A DNA stretch of 33,751 bases from NCBI RefSeq assembly GCF_001045675.1, contig NZ_LEKT01000032.1, forward strand, positions 1 through 33,751, read 5' to 3'. The position numbers and the translations under genes are program-made. A model generated the notes under the pieces. It was not told the origin of the DNA, did not search any database, and was given only the letters and a program-made list of their open reading frames with translations. Positions 16,882 through 26,346 of the stretch are shown piece after piece; positions within the stretch are counted from its first letter, which is position 1; every line of letters starts with the position of its first letter. The stretch is from Megasphaera cerevisiae DSM 20462. Lineage in GTDB: Bacteria; Bacillota; Negativicutes; Veillonellales; Megasphaeraceae.

Positions 16882-16994
16882 AAAAAGTCCTCCTCTGCAT
16901 CCGGAACCTGCGCTGCCGTAATGCATAAATTCTATAACTATATGATAAAACGGTAACGGCTTACTCCGGACGGCGGCCTTGCTCTGTCACAGTC

Positions 16995-18017
16995 TTACAT
17001 GCCCTTGCCGGCAAGAAACCGTACAAGATCAACAATCCGGCGGGCATAGCCCCATTCATTATCATACCAGGCAATAATTTTGACCAAGCCGCCTTTCATT
17101 ACCATATTCAGCGGTATATCAATCGTCGTCGTATGTTCATTTCCCCGGTAATCCACCGATACCAGCTCATCCTCGTTTGTATCAATAATCCCTCTGTATT
17201 TGCCGGCTGCCGCAGCGCGGAATGTACCGTTCAATTCATCGAGAGTAATATCCTTTTTATCTAATTCCAGCACCATGTCGATAACAGATACATCCGGTGT
17301 CGGCACGCGTACGGCACGGCAGCTGAGCCTACCTTCAAATTCGGGCAGCACCTTAGTGATCGCTTCCGCCGCACCGGTCGTCGTCGGAATAATAGACATG
17401 CCCGCTGCCCGGGCGCGCCGCAAGTCCCTATGTGATACATCCAGTATCTTTTGATCTGTCGTATACGAATGGATCGACGTTGTCATGCCGCGGTTGACGC
17501 CATAAGTTTCATTCATCACCTGCAAAACAGCCGCCAAACCGCAAGTCGTGCAGGATGCACCGGAAATAACGTGATGCTTCTGCGGATCATAGGCATCTTC
17601 ATTCACTCCCAGCACCACAGTAATATCATCAATGGTAGACGGGGACGTAATCAGCACTTTTTTTACATGTCCCCCCAAAGGCAGCCGCTTCTGAGACGAT
17701 GTATTGATTCGTCCCGAATATATGCCTGACGCTTCAACAAGAATATCCACTCCCAGTCCATCCCAATCCACGTTTTTTACATTCCGTTCCTGAAACAAAG
17801 GATATGCTCTTCCGTCTACCCGGAGATACCGGTCGTCATACGAAATCTCATTCTGCATAATCCCGTAAATGCTATCATATTTCAGCAAATGAGCCATCTG
17901 CTTCGGCGTACCAATATCGTTGATCGCCGCTATCTCTATCTCCTCCGGATACCGCCGGGCAATTTTAAACACACTTCTGCCAATTCGTCCAAAGCCATCA
18001 ATACCAATCTTTACCAT
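16995..18017 (-). CDS. gap: Glyceraldehyde-3-phosphate dehydrogenase, divergent copy (next to cggR)
   Basis: This 340-residue GAPDH-family protein has the NAD site IDGFGRIGR and AAINDIG. Asp34 is present, which in this family favours NAD over NADP. The catalytic Cys is present, but its surroundings read SCTTCGLAA in place of the almost invariant SCTTNCLAP. His (SIHSYT) and the C-terminal WYDNEWGYA are kept. Position directly after cggR and before pgk matches Bacillus gapA, so it is the expected glycolytic enzyme despite the altered active-site loop. ATG 18017 is chosen for its AAAGGGTG site; a GTG three codons upstream is possible. The 113-bp gap to pgk is longer than the others in the operon. 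Confidence 0.92.
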   Translation of the reverse strand: MVKIGIDGFGRIGRSVFKIARRYPEEIEIAAINDIGTPKQMAHLLKYDSIYGIMQNEISYDDRYLRVDGRAYPLFQERNVKNVDWDGLGVDILVEASGIYSGRINTSSQKRLPLGGHVKKVLITSPSTIDDITVVLGVNEDAYDPQKHHVISGASCTTCGLAAVLQVMNETYGVNRGMTTSIHSYTTDQKILDVSHRDLRRARAAGMSIIPTTTGAAEAITKVLPEFEGRLSCRAVRVPTPDVSVIDMVLELDKKDITLDELNGTFRAAAAGKYRGIIDTNEDELVSVDYRGNEHTTTIDIPLNMVMKGGLVKIIAWYDNEWGYARRIVDLVRFLAGKGM

Positions 18018-18034
18018 TCTATACACCCTTTCTG

Positions 18035-19057
18035 TCAGATCAACTTCATGATTTTCTCAGCTGCTCCTTCATCTGTAACAAGGGTGCCTGTGCGGCAGGT
18101 CCGCATGACAGAAAGAATCGCTTCTGCCTTGCCGGTACCGCCGGCCACAGCAATAACATGCGGATGATGTTTAATATCCCGCAGGGAAATTCCAATATTG
18201 TTTGTTCCATAGAGAATTTTTCCCTCCAAACTGCAGTAGCAGCCCAGAGATTCCCCGCGTGCGCCCAGATTTTCCAATGCCTCACGCTGCAGACCAGTCA
18301 TGCCTCGTTTCTTTGCCATCCGATCTGCCCTGCCGATACCAAAAAGCACGACTTGAGCACGGGCAGTCATAGCAGCATTTTCTTTCGCCTGCCGATCCGA
18401 TTCAAACATAATATGCAGCGCTGACGCGCTTAATCCCTCGGGCAAATGGATCATGCGATACGAACTGTGGGTTTTGGCCGCAATATTAGCGGCAATATAA
18501 TTTGCCTGAAATTCCACGTGATTACCCATACTGCCTCTGGCAGGAAGAATGGTCGCCTCCGCCATGCTTTCCGGAAGCATGCGCGCAATCTCCGCCATCG
18601 TCGAACCGCCGCTGATAGCCACCGTCTCCACACTCCCCAGCAAATCGTTGAGCAACAAAGCACCACGGCGCCCCAATTCTTCTTTGGCCGTCTTATCATT
18701 GTCGCTGTCTCCAGGAACAATATACACATTTTTCAGTCCTAACGCCTGACGAATACGCCGCTGCATATCGTCCAGATTGTTAAGGCGCAGAAAACACTCC
18801 AGCAAAGAAGGCATCATCTTCTTACCCTCTGGCTCCATGGCAATCCCCATCGTCGTAAACCGTACAATACCACTGCGTCTGAGCACATCCACATGAGATC
18901 GCACCACTCGTTCAGATAGTCCCGACAAGCCGGCCAGCGTGCGCCGCCCTACCGGTTCCGCATCAGAAATATGACGCAGCAGCAAATACCGTTCTTTGAT
19001 CGTTCCCATCACATCGGGAGCGATTTTTTGAAAGATACCCAGTGTATCTTGTTCCAT
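18035..19057 (-). CDS. cggR: Central glycolytic genes regulator CggR (SorC family)
   Basis: This 340-residue repressor has an N-terminal winged helix (about residues 20-75, GRRTLAGLSGLSERVVRSHVD) and a SorC-type sugar-phosphate binding domain with the NagB-like loop ISGGSTMAEIARML. In Bacillus subtilis CggR represses the gapA-pgk-tpiA operon until fructose-1,6-bisphosphate accumulates. Here it lies between two gap genes and 17 bp before gap-pgk-tpiA. The start MEQ at 19057 has GGAGG 5 bp upstream; a GTG four codons earlier overlaps that site. A candidate operator lies ahead of the upstream gap gene at 20182-20210. Confidence 0.94.
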   Translation of the reverse strand: MEQDTLGIFQKIAPDVMGTIKERYLLLRHISDAEPVGRRTLAGLSGLSERVVRSHVDVLRRSGIVRFTTMGIAMEPEGKKMMPSLLECFLRLNNLDDMQRRIRQALGLKNVYIVPGDSDNDKTAKEELGRRGALLLNDLLGSVETVAISGGSTMAEIARMLPESMAEATILPARGSMGNHVEFQANYIAANIAAKTHSSYRMIHLPEGLSASALHIMFESDRQAKENAAMTARAQVVLFGIGRADRMAKKRGMTGLQREALENLGARGESLGCYCSLEGKILYGTNNIGISLRDIKHHPHVIAVAGGTGKAEAILSVMRTCRTGTLVTDEGAAEKIMKLI

Positions 19058-19105
19058 ATGTACCTCCACCTTTGCTGCCTGTCATGATTTCTGAATTGGA
19101 TAGCA

Positions 19106-20119
19106 TCAATACCCTTGGGAAGCGATATACGATGCCAGGTCATTGACCCGGAGCGAATACCCCCATTCATTGTCATACCAGGCAACAATTTTTACCATGT
19201 CGCCTTCTACCACCTGCGTATCTAACGAATCAACAATCGAACTATGCGGATTACTGATATAATCCGAAGAAACGGTAGGTGCCGTCGAATATGCCAAAAT
19301 CCCTTTCATCGGCCCATCAGCCCATTTTTTCATAGCACAGTTTACTTCTTCTACTGTAACCTTTTTTTTGAGAACAGCAACTAAATCCGTCATAGATACG
19401 TTCGGTGTCGGCACGCGCAGTGCCATTCCTGAAAACTTCCCCTGCAATTCGGGAAGTACCAGCGCAACCGCTCTGGCAGCTCCAGTCGACGTAGGGATAA
19501 TAGACTGTGTCGCACAGCGGGCCCGACGAAGATCTTTATGAACCCCGTCTACCAATTGCTGATCATTTGTATACGAATGAACCGTAGTCATCATGCCCCG
19601 GACAATGCCAAACTCCCGCGACAATACCTTTGCAACGGGTGCCAGACAATTTGTTGTGCAGGACCCATTGGAAATAATATGCTGTGTCGCTGGGTCGTAT
19701 GTTTCTTCATTGACTCCCATGACAATAGTAGCATCCGGTTTTTTCCCCGGCGCAGTAATGATGACTTTCTTCGCACCATCCGCCAAATGTTTGGACGCCG
19801 AATCACGATCTTTAAATTTACCTGTCGATTCAACAACAATATCAACACCCATTGTATTCCAGGGAATATTGGCAGGATCCGTTTCATTGGTAACGGGGAT
19901 GGCACGCCCGTCAACAAGAAGTGCCTGTTTCTCAGAATCCCAGGAAACCTCATGATCCCACACGCCATGAACCGTGTCAAACTTGAGTAAATCTGCCATA
20001 ACTGGTCCGACAGAGCGATTATTGATCGCCGCGATTTCAACTTCCGGATGAATAAGAGACGTACGAAAGGTACATCTGCCAATCCGTCCAAAGCCACTGA
20101 TGCCTACTTTTACTGTCAT
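19106..20119 (-). CDS. gap: Glyceraldehyde-3-phosphate dehydrogenase, NADP-type candidate
   Basis: This 337-residue GAPDH has the canonical active site [16 protein letters not shown] and WYDNEWGY. In the cofactor loop it reads AAINNRS: the Asp that excludes NADP is replaced by Asn34 and followed by Arg, as in NADP-accepting enzymes such as Bacillus GapB, which differ at the same site. It may therefore serve anabolic flux or NADPH supply. The gene heads the gap-cggR-gap-pgk-tpiA run, 48 bp before cggR, with its own good promoter. Cofactor preference is inferred from one loop. Confidence 0.95.
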   Translation of the reverse strand: MTVKVGISGFGRIGRCTFRTSLIHPEVEIAAINNRSVGPVMADLLKFDTVHGVWDHEVSWDSEKQALLVDGRAIPVTNETDPANIPWNTMGVDIVVESTGKFKDRDSASKHLADGAKKVIITAPGKKPDATIVMGVNEETYDPATQHIISNGSCTTNCLAPVAKVLSREFGIVRGMMTTVHSYTNDQQLVDGVHKDLRRARCATQSIIPTSTGAARAVALVLPELQGKFSGMALRVPTPNVSMTDLVAVLKKKVTVEEVNCAMKKWADGPMKGILAYSTAPTVSSDYISNPHSSIVDSLDTQVVEGDMVKIVAWYDNEWGYSLRVNDLASYIASQGY

Positions 20120-20181
20120 TGCATTTCCTCCTCATGTCAGGCACACCGCAGCGGCAGCGAAACTCATCCAGAAAGCCGCCG

Positions 20182-20237
20182 CTATATGTGCTTTTTATTC
20201 ACACATATAGTATATGCTTTCTCTCATTTCTTGTAAA
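20182..20237 (-). promoter_or_regulatory. Promoter with overlapping operator-like inverted repeat
   Basis: Minus-strand TTTACA (20232-20237), a 17-bp spacer and TATACT (20209-20214) form a strong promoter for the gap-cggR run. A perfect 9-bp inverted repeat, CTATATGTG (20182-20190) and CACATATAG (20202-20210), separated by 11 bp, overlaps the end of the -10 and the start point. It is ideally placed for repression, with CggR the obvious candidate, although it does not resemble the B. subtilis CggR site. Confidence 0.7.
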
Positions 20238-20351
20238 CTATTGAATTGAAATCGCCTGTTTCAGAGGATTCATGCTTTGTTATTTTTATTTTAAGTGTAT
20301 ATTATTTGTTAGCGTGTATCATCATCATTTTTCCAAGGTAAGTAGTGTATA

Positions 20352-21884
20352 CTATTTGCCTTGGCTAACAAGAAGATTTTTCCCTGTCATTTCTGGTGGC
20401 ACCATCATCCCGGCTAAGCCCAGCATTGTCGGTGCCACATCTGCTAAAACGCCATCCTGCAAAGAATCCTGTTTGTGTTGTTCACTGACCAGAATGCATG
20501 GCACCGGATTGGTCGTATGCGCAGTATACGGAGAGCCCGTTGCCGGGTCAGTCATCTGTTCGGCATTACCGTGATCGGCAATAATTAAAAGCTGCCCATT
20601 CTGAGGAAGAAGCGCATCCAAAATCCGGCCGATGCAGGCATCCACAGTTTCAACTGCAGTGATGGCCGCTGCGATTACACCCGTATGGCCTACCATATCG
20701 GCATTGGCAAAATTAAGGATAATCATGTCATACACATTTTCCTTGATCTTTGCGACAACCTTATCAGTCACTATAGCCGCATTCATTTCAGGCTGTAAAT
20801 CATACGTTGCAACCTTAGGAGACGGGACAAGAATACGATCTTCTCCCTCATTCGGTGTTTCTTCTCCACCATTGAAAAAATATGTCACGTGAGCATATTT
20901 TTCCGTTTCAGCGATACGCAGCTGTTTCTTCCCTGCCTTGGACAGCACTTCTCCCAGTGTATTGGGAATCCGTTCCTTATCATACACGATATGGGCAGGC
21001 AGATCGTCTTCATACCGCGTCATCGTCGTAAAATATACATCCAATTTTGGGGGCCGGTCAAAATAGGGAAACGAATCACTGACAAAAGCCTCCGTCAGCT
21101 GACGTGCCCGGTCCGGGCGAAAATTAAAAAACACAACGCTGTCTCCGTCCTGAACGGGATGCTTATGAATGACCGTCGGAATAACAAATTCGTCAGAAAT
21201 ATCTGCCGCATAAGAATGTGCCAGGCAGTCCGCCGCATTGAGTTCCTCCTTGCCCTTTCCCAATGCCACAGCGTCATATGCCTTTTCCACGCGATCCCAG
21301 CGTTTATCCCGATCCATGGCATAATACCGGCCGCTGATAGTGGAAATTTCACCAACACCGATTGCGGCACACTCATTCTCCAGTTCCTGCAGATATGCCC
21401 CGGCACTGCGAGGCAGCACGTCACGACCATCAAGAAAAGCATGGACATATACTTTTTTCAAGCCATACTGTTTAGCCATTTTCAATAATCCAAAGAGATG
21501 CTGTTCACTGCTGTGAACACCACCGGGAGACACTAACCCCAACAAGTGAAGTGCCGAATCATGTTTCAGCGCATTTTCCATTGCCCCGACAAGCGCCGGC
21601 TTTTTTAAAAACTCTCCTGTTGCGATATCTTTTGTAATTTTAGTCAATGACTGGTATACAATACGTCCCGCCCCGATATTCAGATGCCCTACCTCGGAAT
21701 TACCAATCTGGCCTGCTGGCAGCCCGACTGCTTCGCCGGATGCCTGCAAATGTGAATGAGGATATTCCTGCCACAGCCTTGGCAGCACTTTAAGATCCGC
21801 TTCCGCCACGGCATTATCCATTGAATCCTGACGGCAGCCAAGTCCATCCATAATCACCAACATAACCGTACTTTTTTTATTCAT
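20352..21884 (-). CDS. gpmI: 2,3-bisphosphoglycerate-independent phosphoglycerate mutase
   Basis: This 510-residue alkaline-phosphatase-superfamily enzyme converts 3- to 2-phosphoglycerate using two Mn ions. The N-terminal metal site VIMDGLG, the phosphoserine Ser63 in GNSEVGH, and ADHGNAEQM near residue 445 are present. The start at 21884 has GGAGG upstream; the frame extends 22 codons further but into terminator sequence. It lies downstream of a third gap gene and a terminator, so readthrough from that gene or a weak promoter must drive it. No enolase gene follows. Confidence 0.97.
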   Translation of the reverse strand: MNKKSTVMLVIMDGLGCRQDSMDNAVAEADLKVLPRLWQEYPHSHLQASGEAVGLPAGQIGNSEVGHLNIGAGRIVYQSLTKITKDIATGEFLKKPALVGAMENALKHDSALHLLGLVSPGGVHSSEQHLFGLLKMAKQYGLKKVYVHAFLDGRDVLPRSAGAYLQELENECAAIGVGEISTISGRYYAMDRDKRWDRVEKAYDAVALGKGKEELNAADCLAHSYAADISDEFVIPTVIHKHPVQDGDSVVFFNFRPDRARQLTEAFVSDSFPYFDRPPKLDVYFTTMTRYEDDLPAHIVYDKERIPNTLGEVLSKAGKKQLRIAETEKYAHVTYFFNGGEETPNEGEDRILVPSPKVATYDLQPEMNAAIVTDKVVAKIKENVYDMIILNFANADMVGHTGVIAAAITAVETVDACIGRILDALLPQNGQLLIIADHGNAEQMTDPATGSPYTAHTTNPVPCILVSEQHKQDSLQDGVLADVAPTMLGLAGMMVPPEMTGKNLLVSQGK

Positions 21885-21931
21885 TATAAATTCCTCCTTC
21901 CTCTTCTCCACAGATTTTGTGAAGAACAGAA

Positions 21932-21960
21932 AAGGCAGGGACGTTCGCAATCCCTGCCTT
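21932..21960 (-). terminator. Terminator between gap and gpmI
   Basis: A perfect 10-bp stem, AAGGCAGGGA/TCCCTGCCTT, with a 9-nt loop is followed by TTCTG on the minus strand. It lies 77 bp after the gap stop and 47 bp before the gpmI start, so it may give partial termination. Confidence 0.75.
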
Positions 21961-22037
21961 AATCAATGTGTTGCTATTCACTCGTTTTGAGGAGTAACGG
22001 GAGGCCGTGTCCCGCACAGAGATGCGGCTCTTACAAT

Positions 22038-23099
<1,062 letters not shown>

Positions 23100-23139
23100 T
23101 CAATACATCCAGCTGTCTCAATCTGCCTTTTACAATATT

Positions 23140-23168
23140 AGTATGCCATATTGGGTACGTTTTTGCAA
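23140..23168 (-). promoter_or_regulatory. Promoter of the canonical gap
   Basis: Minus-strand TTGCAA (23163-23168) and CATACT (23140-23145) are 17 bp apart, about 75 bp upstream of the start. Confidence 0.55.
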
Positions 23169-23235
23169 TAGTGCGGTCGTTTTATGTCCCACTTTCAAAA
23201 ACATTTACAACTAAAATATTTCCCTCTTATTTTTT

Positions 23236-23997
23236 TCATTGCAAATTCAGCCTCGCTGCCGCCAATCCCACATATTCCTTGACAGCCAAACAAGAGTTGA
23301 ACAGAATATACGCCTGGGGAATAAATGAATACGGCGACCAACGGTACTCCGCACTGGTTCTGTAATCGCAGGGATACGGCGTAAAACTGACTCCTTCCCG
23401 GGTAAAAAAGTACCCTGCCCGGGGCATATGAAACGCGCTGGTCACTACGATCGGATGGCGCCAATGATTTTGCCGGCACAACAGATTGCTGAAAGCAGCG
23501 TTCTCAGCTGTATTGCGGCTTTTTTCATCAGTAAAAATATCCGCTTCCGCCACTCCCAGAGACAACAGCATCCGCTTTTCAATAGCTGCCTCATTTGCGT
23601 CACCGGAAAAAACAGCGCCGCCAGACAATATAATCGGTATTTGTTTTGCCTTTTGAAGGCGCAATGCTGTCAAAAAACGGTTGGCCGCAGCCTCTCCCAC
23701 CTGGCCGGTGCCATCCACATCCGGCACACCGGCGCGGGCACCACCGCCCAGCAAAATAAGAACATCTCCCTGCAACTGTGAAAGAGGTACCTGATCATAC
23801 CTTGTTTCCAAAGGGCGAAGAATCAGATCAGATACGGGCTGCACCGCCAGCAAATACAAGACCGCGGTCACAATCAGCAGGGCAAAGCGCCCCCGTCCCC
23901 GGCGTCGAAATACATATACATTCACCGCTAAAAGCGCCGCAATAATGCCCCCCAGCGGCAAGATCCACATATATACCCATTTAATCACATACAACAT
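23236..23997 (-). CDS. YdcF/ElyC/SanA-family (DUF218) membrane protein
   Basis: This 253-residue protein has two N-terminal membrane helices (about 7-28 and 37-57) and then a DUF218 domain with the family signatures LGGGARAG, ILSGG, EKSRNTAEN and TSAFHMPRA. Relatives include ElyC and SanA of enteric bacteria, linked to envelope integrity, but the reaction is unknown. It starts 18 bp after the stop of the upstream C39-like gene with AAGGAG between them, so the two form an operon. Confidence 0.88.
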   Translation of the reverse strand: MLYVIKWVYMWILPLGGIIAALLAVNVYVFRRRGRGRFALLIVTAVLYLLAVQPVSDLILRPLETRYDQVPLSQLQGDVLILLGGGARAGVPDVDGTGQVGEAAANRFLTALRLQKAKQIPIILSGGAVFSGDANEAAIEKRMLLSLGVAEADIFTDEKSRNTAENAAFSNLLCRQNHWRHPIVVTSAFHMPRAGYFFTREGVSFTPYPCDYRTSAEYRWSPYSFIPQAYILFNSCLAVKEYVGLAAARLNLQ

Positions 23998-24015
23998 AAT
24001 GATATGCGCTCCTTA

Positions 24016-24627
24016 TCACCGATCCCAAGGCAGATGCAGCAAAATAATACCGCCCTTTCGTTCATATCCCGTATCCCATAATTCTTTTAAAGAAAGCCAG
24101 CGATACGTCCCGTACGTAATCAATTTGACCATAAACTCATCCTGTGAATCATCGTATCCAGCCAGCCAAAACCAATGCCACACGTAATCATTCAACGCAG
24201 GATTATGATGCCGTAAATTCAGATACGGCACCGGCATATTGCTATCAATTTCTTTTTTTACGATTCGTTCCATTTCCGCCAGTGAGCATGCACCGCTCAG
24301 CCCCTGCATATACACATCGTGTTCTCCGACACTGTCCAAATATTCCGAATAGCCGTCTATCCATAAATCCAGCGTATCGATACCGCTGGGACGGGGACGC
24401 AGAAAAGGTTTCATTGTCTGCGTAAAACGAATATAATCGACTGCATTCAAATGCTGCAGGTCATACGGATATAAATCGGTTCTGCCGCAATGCAGCGCCA
24501 GATAGATGCTGACGTCACACGCTGTAATAGCGCCGCAGCCGCCGACATTCATCCAATGATCGGCCGATAATGCCTTTTGATCATATCCATAATAATTTCC
24601 GATTTTAAATACAGGTAATTCTTTCAT
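24016..24627 (-). CDS. Putative C39-like cysteine peptidase domain protein
   Basis: This 203-residue protein has no sure family. The segment VGGCGAITACDVSIYLAL near residue 30 looks like the nucleophile helix of papain-fold C39-like peptidases. A later stretch, YVWHWFWLAGYDDSQDEF near residue 160, resembles their His/Asp region. No signal peptide, transporter or membrane segment is present, unlike bacteriocin exporters. It is the first gene of an operon with the YdcF-like gene and is divergent from the small Cys-containing protein at 24854. The AGGAG site lies about 10 bp before the chosen ATG. Confidence 0.6.
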   Translation of the reverse strand: MKELPVFKIGNYYGYDQKALSADHWMNVGGCGAITACDVSIYLALHCGRTDLYPYDLQHLNAVDYIRFTQTMKPFLRPRPSGIDTLDLWIDGYSEYLDSVGEHDVYMQGLSGACSLAEMERIVKKEIDSNMPVPYLNLRHHNPALNDYVWHWFWLAGYDDSQDEFMVKLITYGTYRWLSLKELWDTGYERKGGIILLHLPWDR

Positions 24628-24674
24628 CCCCCATGATCTCCTCCATGCTGAATTTATTACTATAACACGAGCTT

Positions 24675-24680
24675 ATTATA
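24675..24680 (-). promoter_or_regulatory. Extended -10 promoter of the C39-like gene
   Basis: Minus-strand TATGGTATAAT lies about 50 bp upstream of the start. No clear -35 is seen. Confidence 0.45.
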
Positions 24681-24783
24681 CCATATTTGTGCACTTTTGC
24701 TCTATATGTATCGTAATACATTTACTATTTAATTTAATAATTAATTTCCGCTAAGACCTATTTTCTATTTCAAAAAAATGCGA

Positions 24784-24789
24784 TATAAT
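24784..24789 (+). promoter_or_regulatory. Candidate promoter of the small Cys-containing gene
   Basis: TATAAT has a weak TTTTCT 17 bp upstream, in a very AT-rich 130-bp stretch between the divergent genes. Confidence 0.4.
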
Positions 24790-24853
24790 AATTATAGATA
24801 TATATAATAAACATGTTTCTGATATTTTCAATATATATAAAGGAGGCATCCCC

Positions 24854-25033
24854 ATGGTATTGGAAAAACTGAAAAAGACAACACACACAATAGCGCAGGT
24901 ATTCAGTGGCTTTACAGGATGTACGACTGGAGGCTGCTGTGGTGTTTCACTCCCCAAAGCAGATCAGGATGCATTAAAAAAGCTGAAACAACGGCACCAA
25001 AAGAACGGCGGGACAAAAACAGACGCCCCATAA
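24854..25033 (+). CDS. Small Cys-containing protein, 59 residues
   Basis: No family was recognised. The frame starts at ATG behind a strong AAAGGAGG (8 bp) and ends 7 bp before a long hairpin terminator, so it is a well-formed gene. A basic amphipathic N-terminal part (LEKLKKTTHTIAQVFSGF) leads to a Gly/Cys patch, GCTTGGCCGVSLPK, with Cys23, Cys28 and Cys29, followed by a charged Lys-rich tail. The GG-CC step resembles a double-glycine processing site, and a C39-like gene is divergent from it, but the leader does not match typical double-glycine leaders. A metal-binding or redox role is an alternative. Confidence 0.7.
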   Translation: MVLEKLKKTTHTIAQVFSGFTGCTTGGCCGVSLPKADQDALKKLKQRHQKNGGTKTDAP

Positions 25034-25040
25034 CAGATAG

Positions 25041-25113
25041 GCCAATGCCTACCGTGAAAACACAGCACCATATATGTTTTTCCGATACGGGGCATTGGCA
25101 TTCTCTTTTTTTT
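25041..25113 (+). terminator. Terminator after the small Cys-containing gene
   Basis: GCCAATGCC (25041-25049) plus CCGT pairs with ACGG plus GGCATTGGC (to 25099), leaving a loop of about 31 nt. ATTCTC and eight Ts follow. Confidence 0.7.
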
Positions 25114-25123
25114 ATGGTATAGT
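25095..25123 (+). promoter_or_regulatory. Promoter of ssrA
   Basis: TTGGCA (25095-25100) and TATAGT (25118-25123) are 17 bp apart, about 48 bp upstream of the mature tmRNA 5' end. The -35 box is shared with the second arm of the preceding terminator. Confidence 0.55.
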
Positions 25124-25171
25124 AAGTAACACAGTATATACTTTGTATGCTGTACTACGTACTATATATAT

Positions 25172-25522
25172 GGGGATGTAAAGGTCTCGACGTGGATGGT
25201 TGTATCATGAACAGCGAGCCGGGGTTTCATCTGCCCGCAATACGGTGAAACGTTAAATTAAACGCAAAAGAAGAAAATTTTGCTTTAGCTGCCTAATCGC
25301 AGCTAACGTCTCTTTCTGCTAATCCTGCGAGCAGATTGTAGACGCCACTTAGCGGGATACCATCTGGCGATGCCTGAACGCCGGACCGGGAAACTTACAG
25401 GCTGGAACAGTCTGGTTTGTCCTTGTACGAACGCTGTTTGAGATAAATAACAAGGTCTGCGCTCGGAGAAATTCATGGGGCGGCATTTACGGACAGGAGT
25501 TCGACTCTCCTCATCTCCACCA
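25172..25522 (+). ncRNA. ssrA: Transfer-messenger RNA (tmRNA)
   Basis: The 351-nt RNA rescues stalled ribosomes and tags incomplete proteins. The 5' GGGGATG pairs with 3' CATCTCC to form the acceptor stem, followed by encoded ACCA. The T-arm GTTCGACTC is present near the 3' end. The internal reading frame (25264-25296) resumes at GCA and encodes AKEENFALAA then TAA, giving an ALAA-ending degradation tag; with the alanine carried by tmRNA the tag is AAKEENFALAA. Confidence 0.97.
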
Positions 25523-25547
25523 AGCTGACGTTGCTGAAACGTCCTCA

Positions 25548-25602
25548 GCCGGAAATATATGACAGGTCAAACATGTGCCTATTCTATATTTCCGGCTTTT
25601 TT
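25548..25602 (+). terminator. Terminator of ssrA
   Basis: A perfect 12-bp stem, GCCGGAAATATA/TATATTTCCGGC, is followed by six Ts, 25 bp after the tmRNA 3' end. Confidence 0.9.
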
Positions 25603-25638
25603 CTATGTAAAATAGTTATATATTCTCTATACGAATAG

Positions 25639-25683
25639 ACCGTCATGGAATGCATATTCATCGCTTTCCATGACGGTTTTTGA
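25639..25683 (+). terminator. Second terminator downstream of ssrA
   Basis: A perfect 12-bp stem, ACCGTCATGGAA/TTCCATGACGGT, is followed by a T-run. It backs up the first terminator or ends an unrecognised short transcript. The rest of 25523-25913 holds no gene that I can support. Confidence 0.8.
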
Positions 25684-25834
25684 TAGAAAAAACGTTACTT
25701 TTTTACATACAAGAAATGTGAATAAGACAATTTTTTGTTATTATTCCGGCCTTGGATAAAATAATAGAAAAATGATAAAAAATTAATGTCATAACCTTGT
25801 AAAGAAAATAACATACGTCCTTGTTGATTTTGTC

Positions 25835-25862
25835 TTGAATCGTTACAATAATTACATATGAA
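25835..25862 (+). promoter_or_regulatory. Candidate promoter of the shell-protein operon
   Basis: TTGAAT (25835-25840) and TATGAA (25857-25862) are 16 bp apart, about 50 bp upstream of the TTG start. The match is modest. Confidence 0.35.
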
Positions 25863-25913
25863 TTATGACTGACAATTATACATAAACTCAAAAAACAGAA
25901 AGGGAGATTCGCA

Positions 25914-26306
25914 TTGAATATCCATAATACCAATAATACGATCAAAACAAACGATGATGCTATGTCCCGCATCATTATGGAAAGTGTCCCCGGCAAACAA
26001 ATCACACTGGCTCATATCATTGCCAGTCCTGATCCTATTTTATACCGCAAGCTCGGTCTGGACCCCAACATCGACTATCACAACGCTGCCATCGGCATTT
26101 TATGCCAGACGCCGTATGAAACAGCAATTATCACTGCTGATATTGCACTCAAGGCAGCCAGTATCCAATTGGGATTTGTCGACCGCTTCAGCGGTACCCT
26201 GGTCGTGACAGGCAGTATTTCCGATGTAACCATCGCCTGGGAACACTCGCTGGATTATGCTGTGAATGTACTTGGATTTGACGTCTGCAACATTACGAAA
26301 GCCTGA
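25914..26306 (+). CDS. Bacterial microcompartment shell protein, EutS/PduU type
   Basis: This 130-residue protein has an N-terminal extension of about 20 residues and then a circularly permuted BMC domain typical of EutS/PduU: VPGKQITLAHIIA, TPYETAIITADIALKAA and GFVDRFSGTLVVTGS. Such proteins form hexamers with a small beta-barrel plug in the faces of catabolic microcompartments. The start is TTG with GAAAGGGAG 7 bp upstream; no ATG fits so well. It is the first gene of a plus-strand operon and the only shell gene in the window, without the main hexamer, pentamer or cargo enzymes. Shell genes may exist elsewhere in the genome. Confidence 0.93.
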   Translation: MNIHNTNNTIKTNDDAMSRIIMESVPGKQITLAHIIASPDPILYRKLGLDPNIDYHNAAIGILCQTPYETAIITADIALKAASIQLGFVDRFSGTLVVTGSISDVTIAWEHSLDYAVNVLGFDVCNITKA

Positions 26307-26346
26307 TATATTCTTCAACTAATACAGAAAGGAGGATCTATATGCC

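Noticed and set aside
20632-21488. Plus-strand frames over gpmI
   Set aside because: They are antisense to gpmI, whose catalytic motifs are intact.
24854-25033. SCIFF-type (six cysteines) ranthipeptide precursor
   Set aside because: The protein has only three cysteines and no radical SAM maturase gene is nearby.
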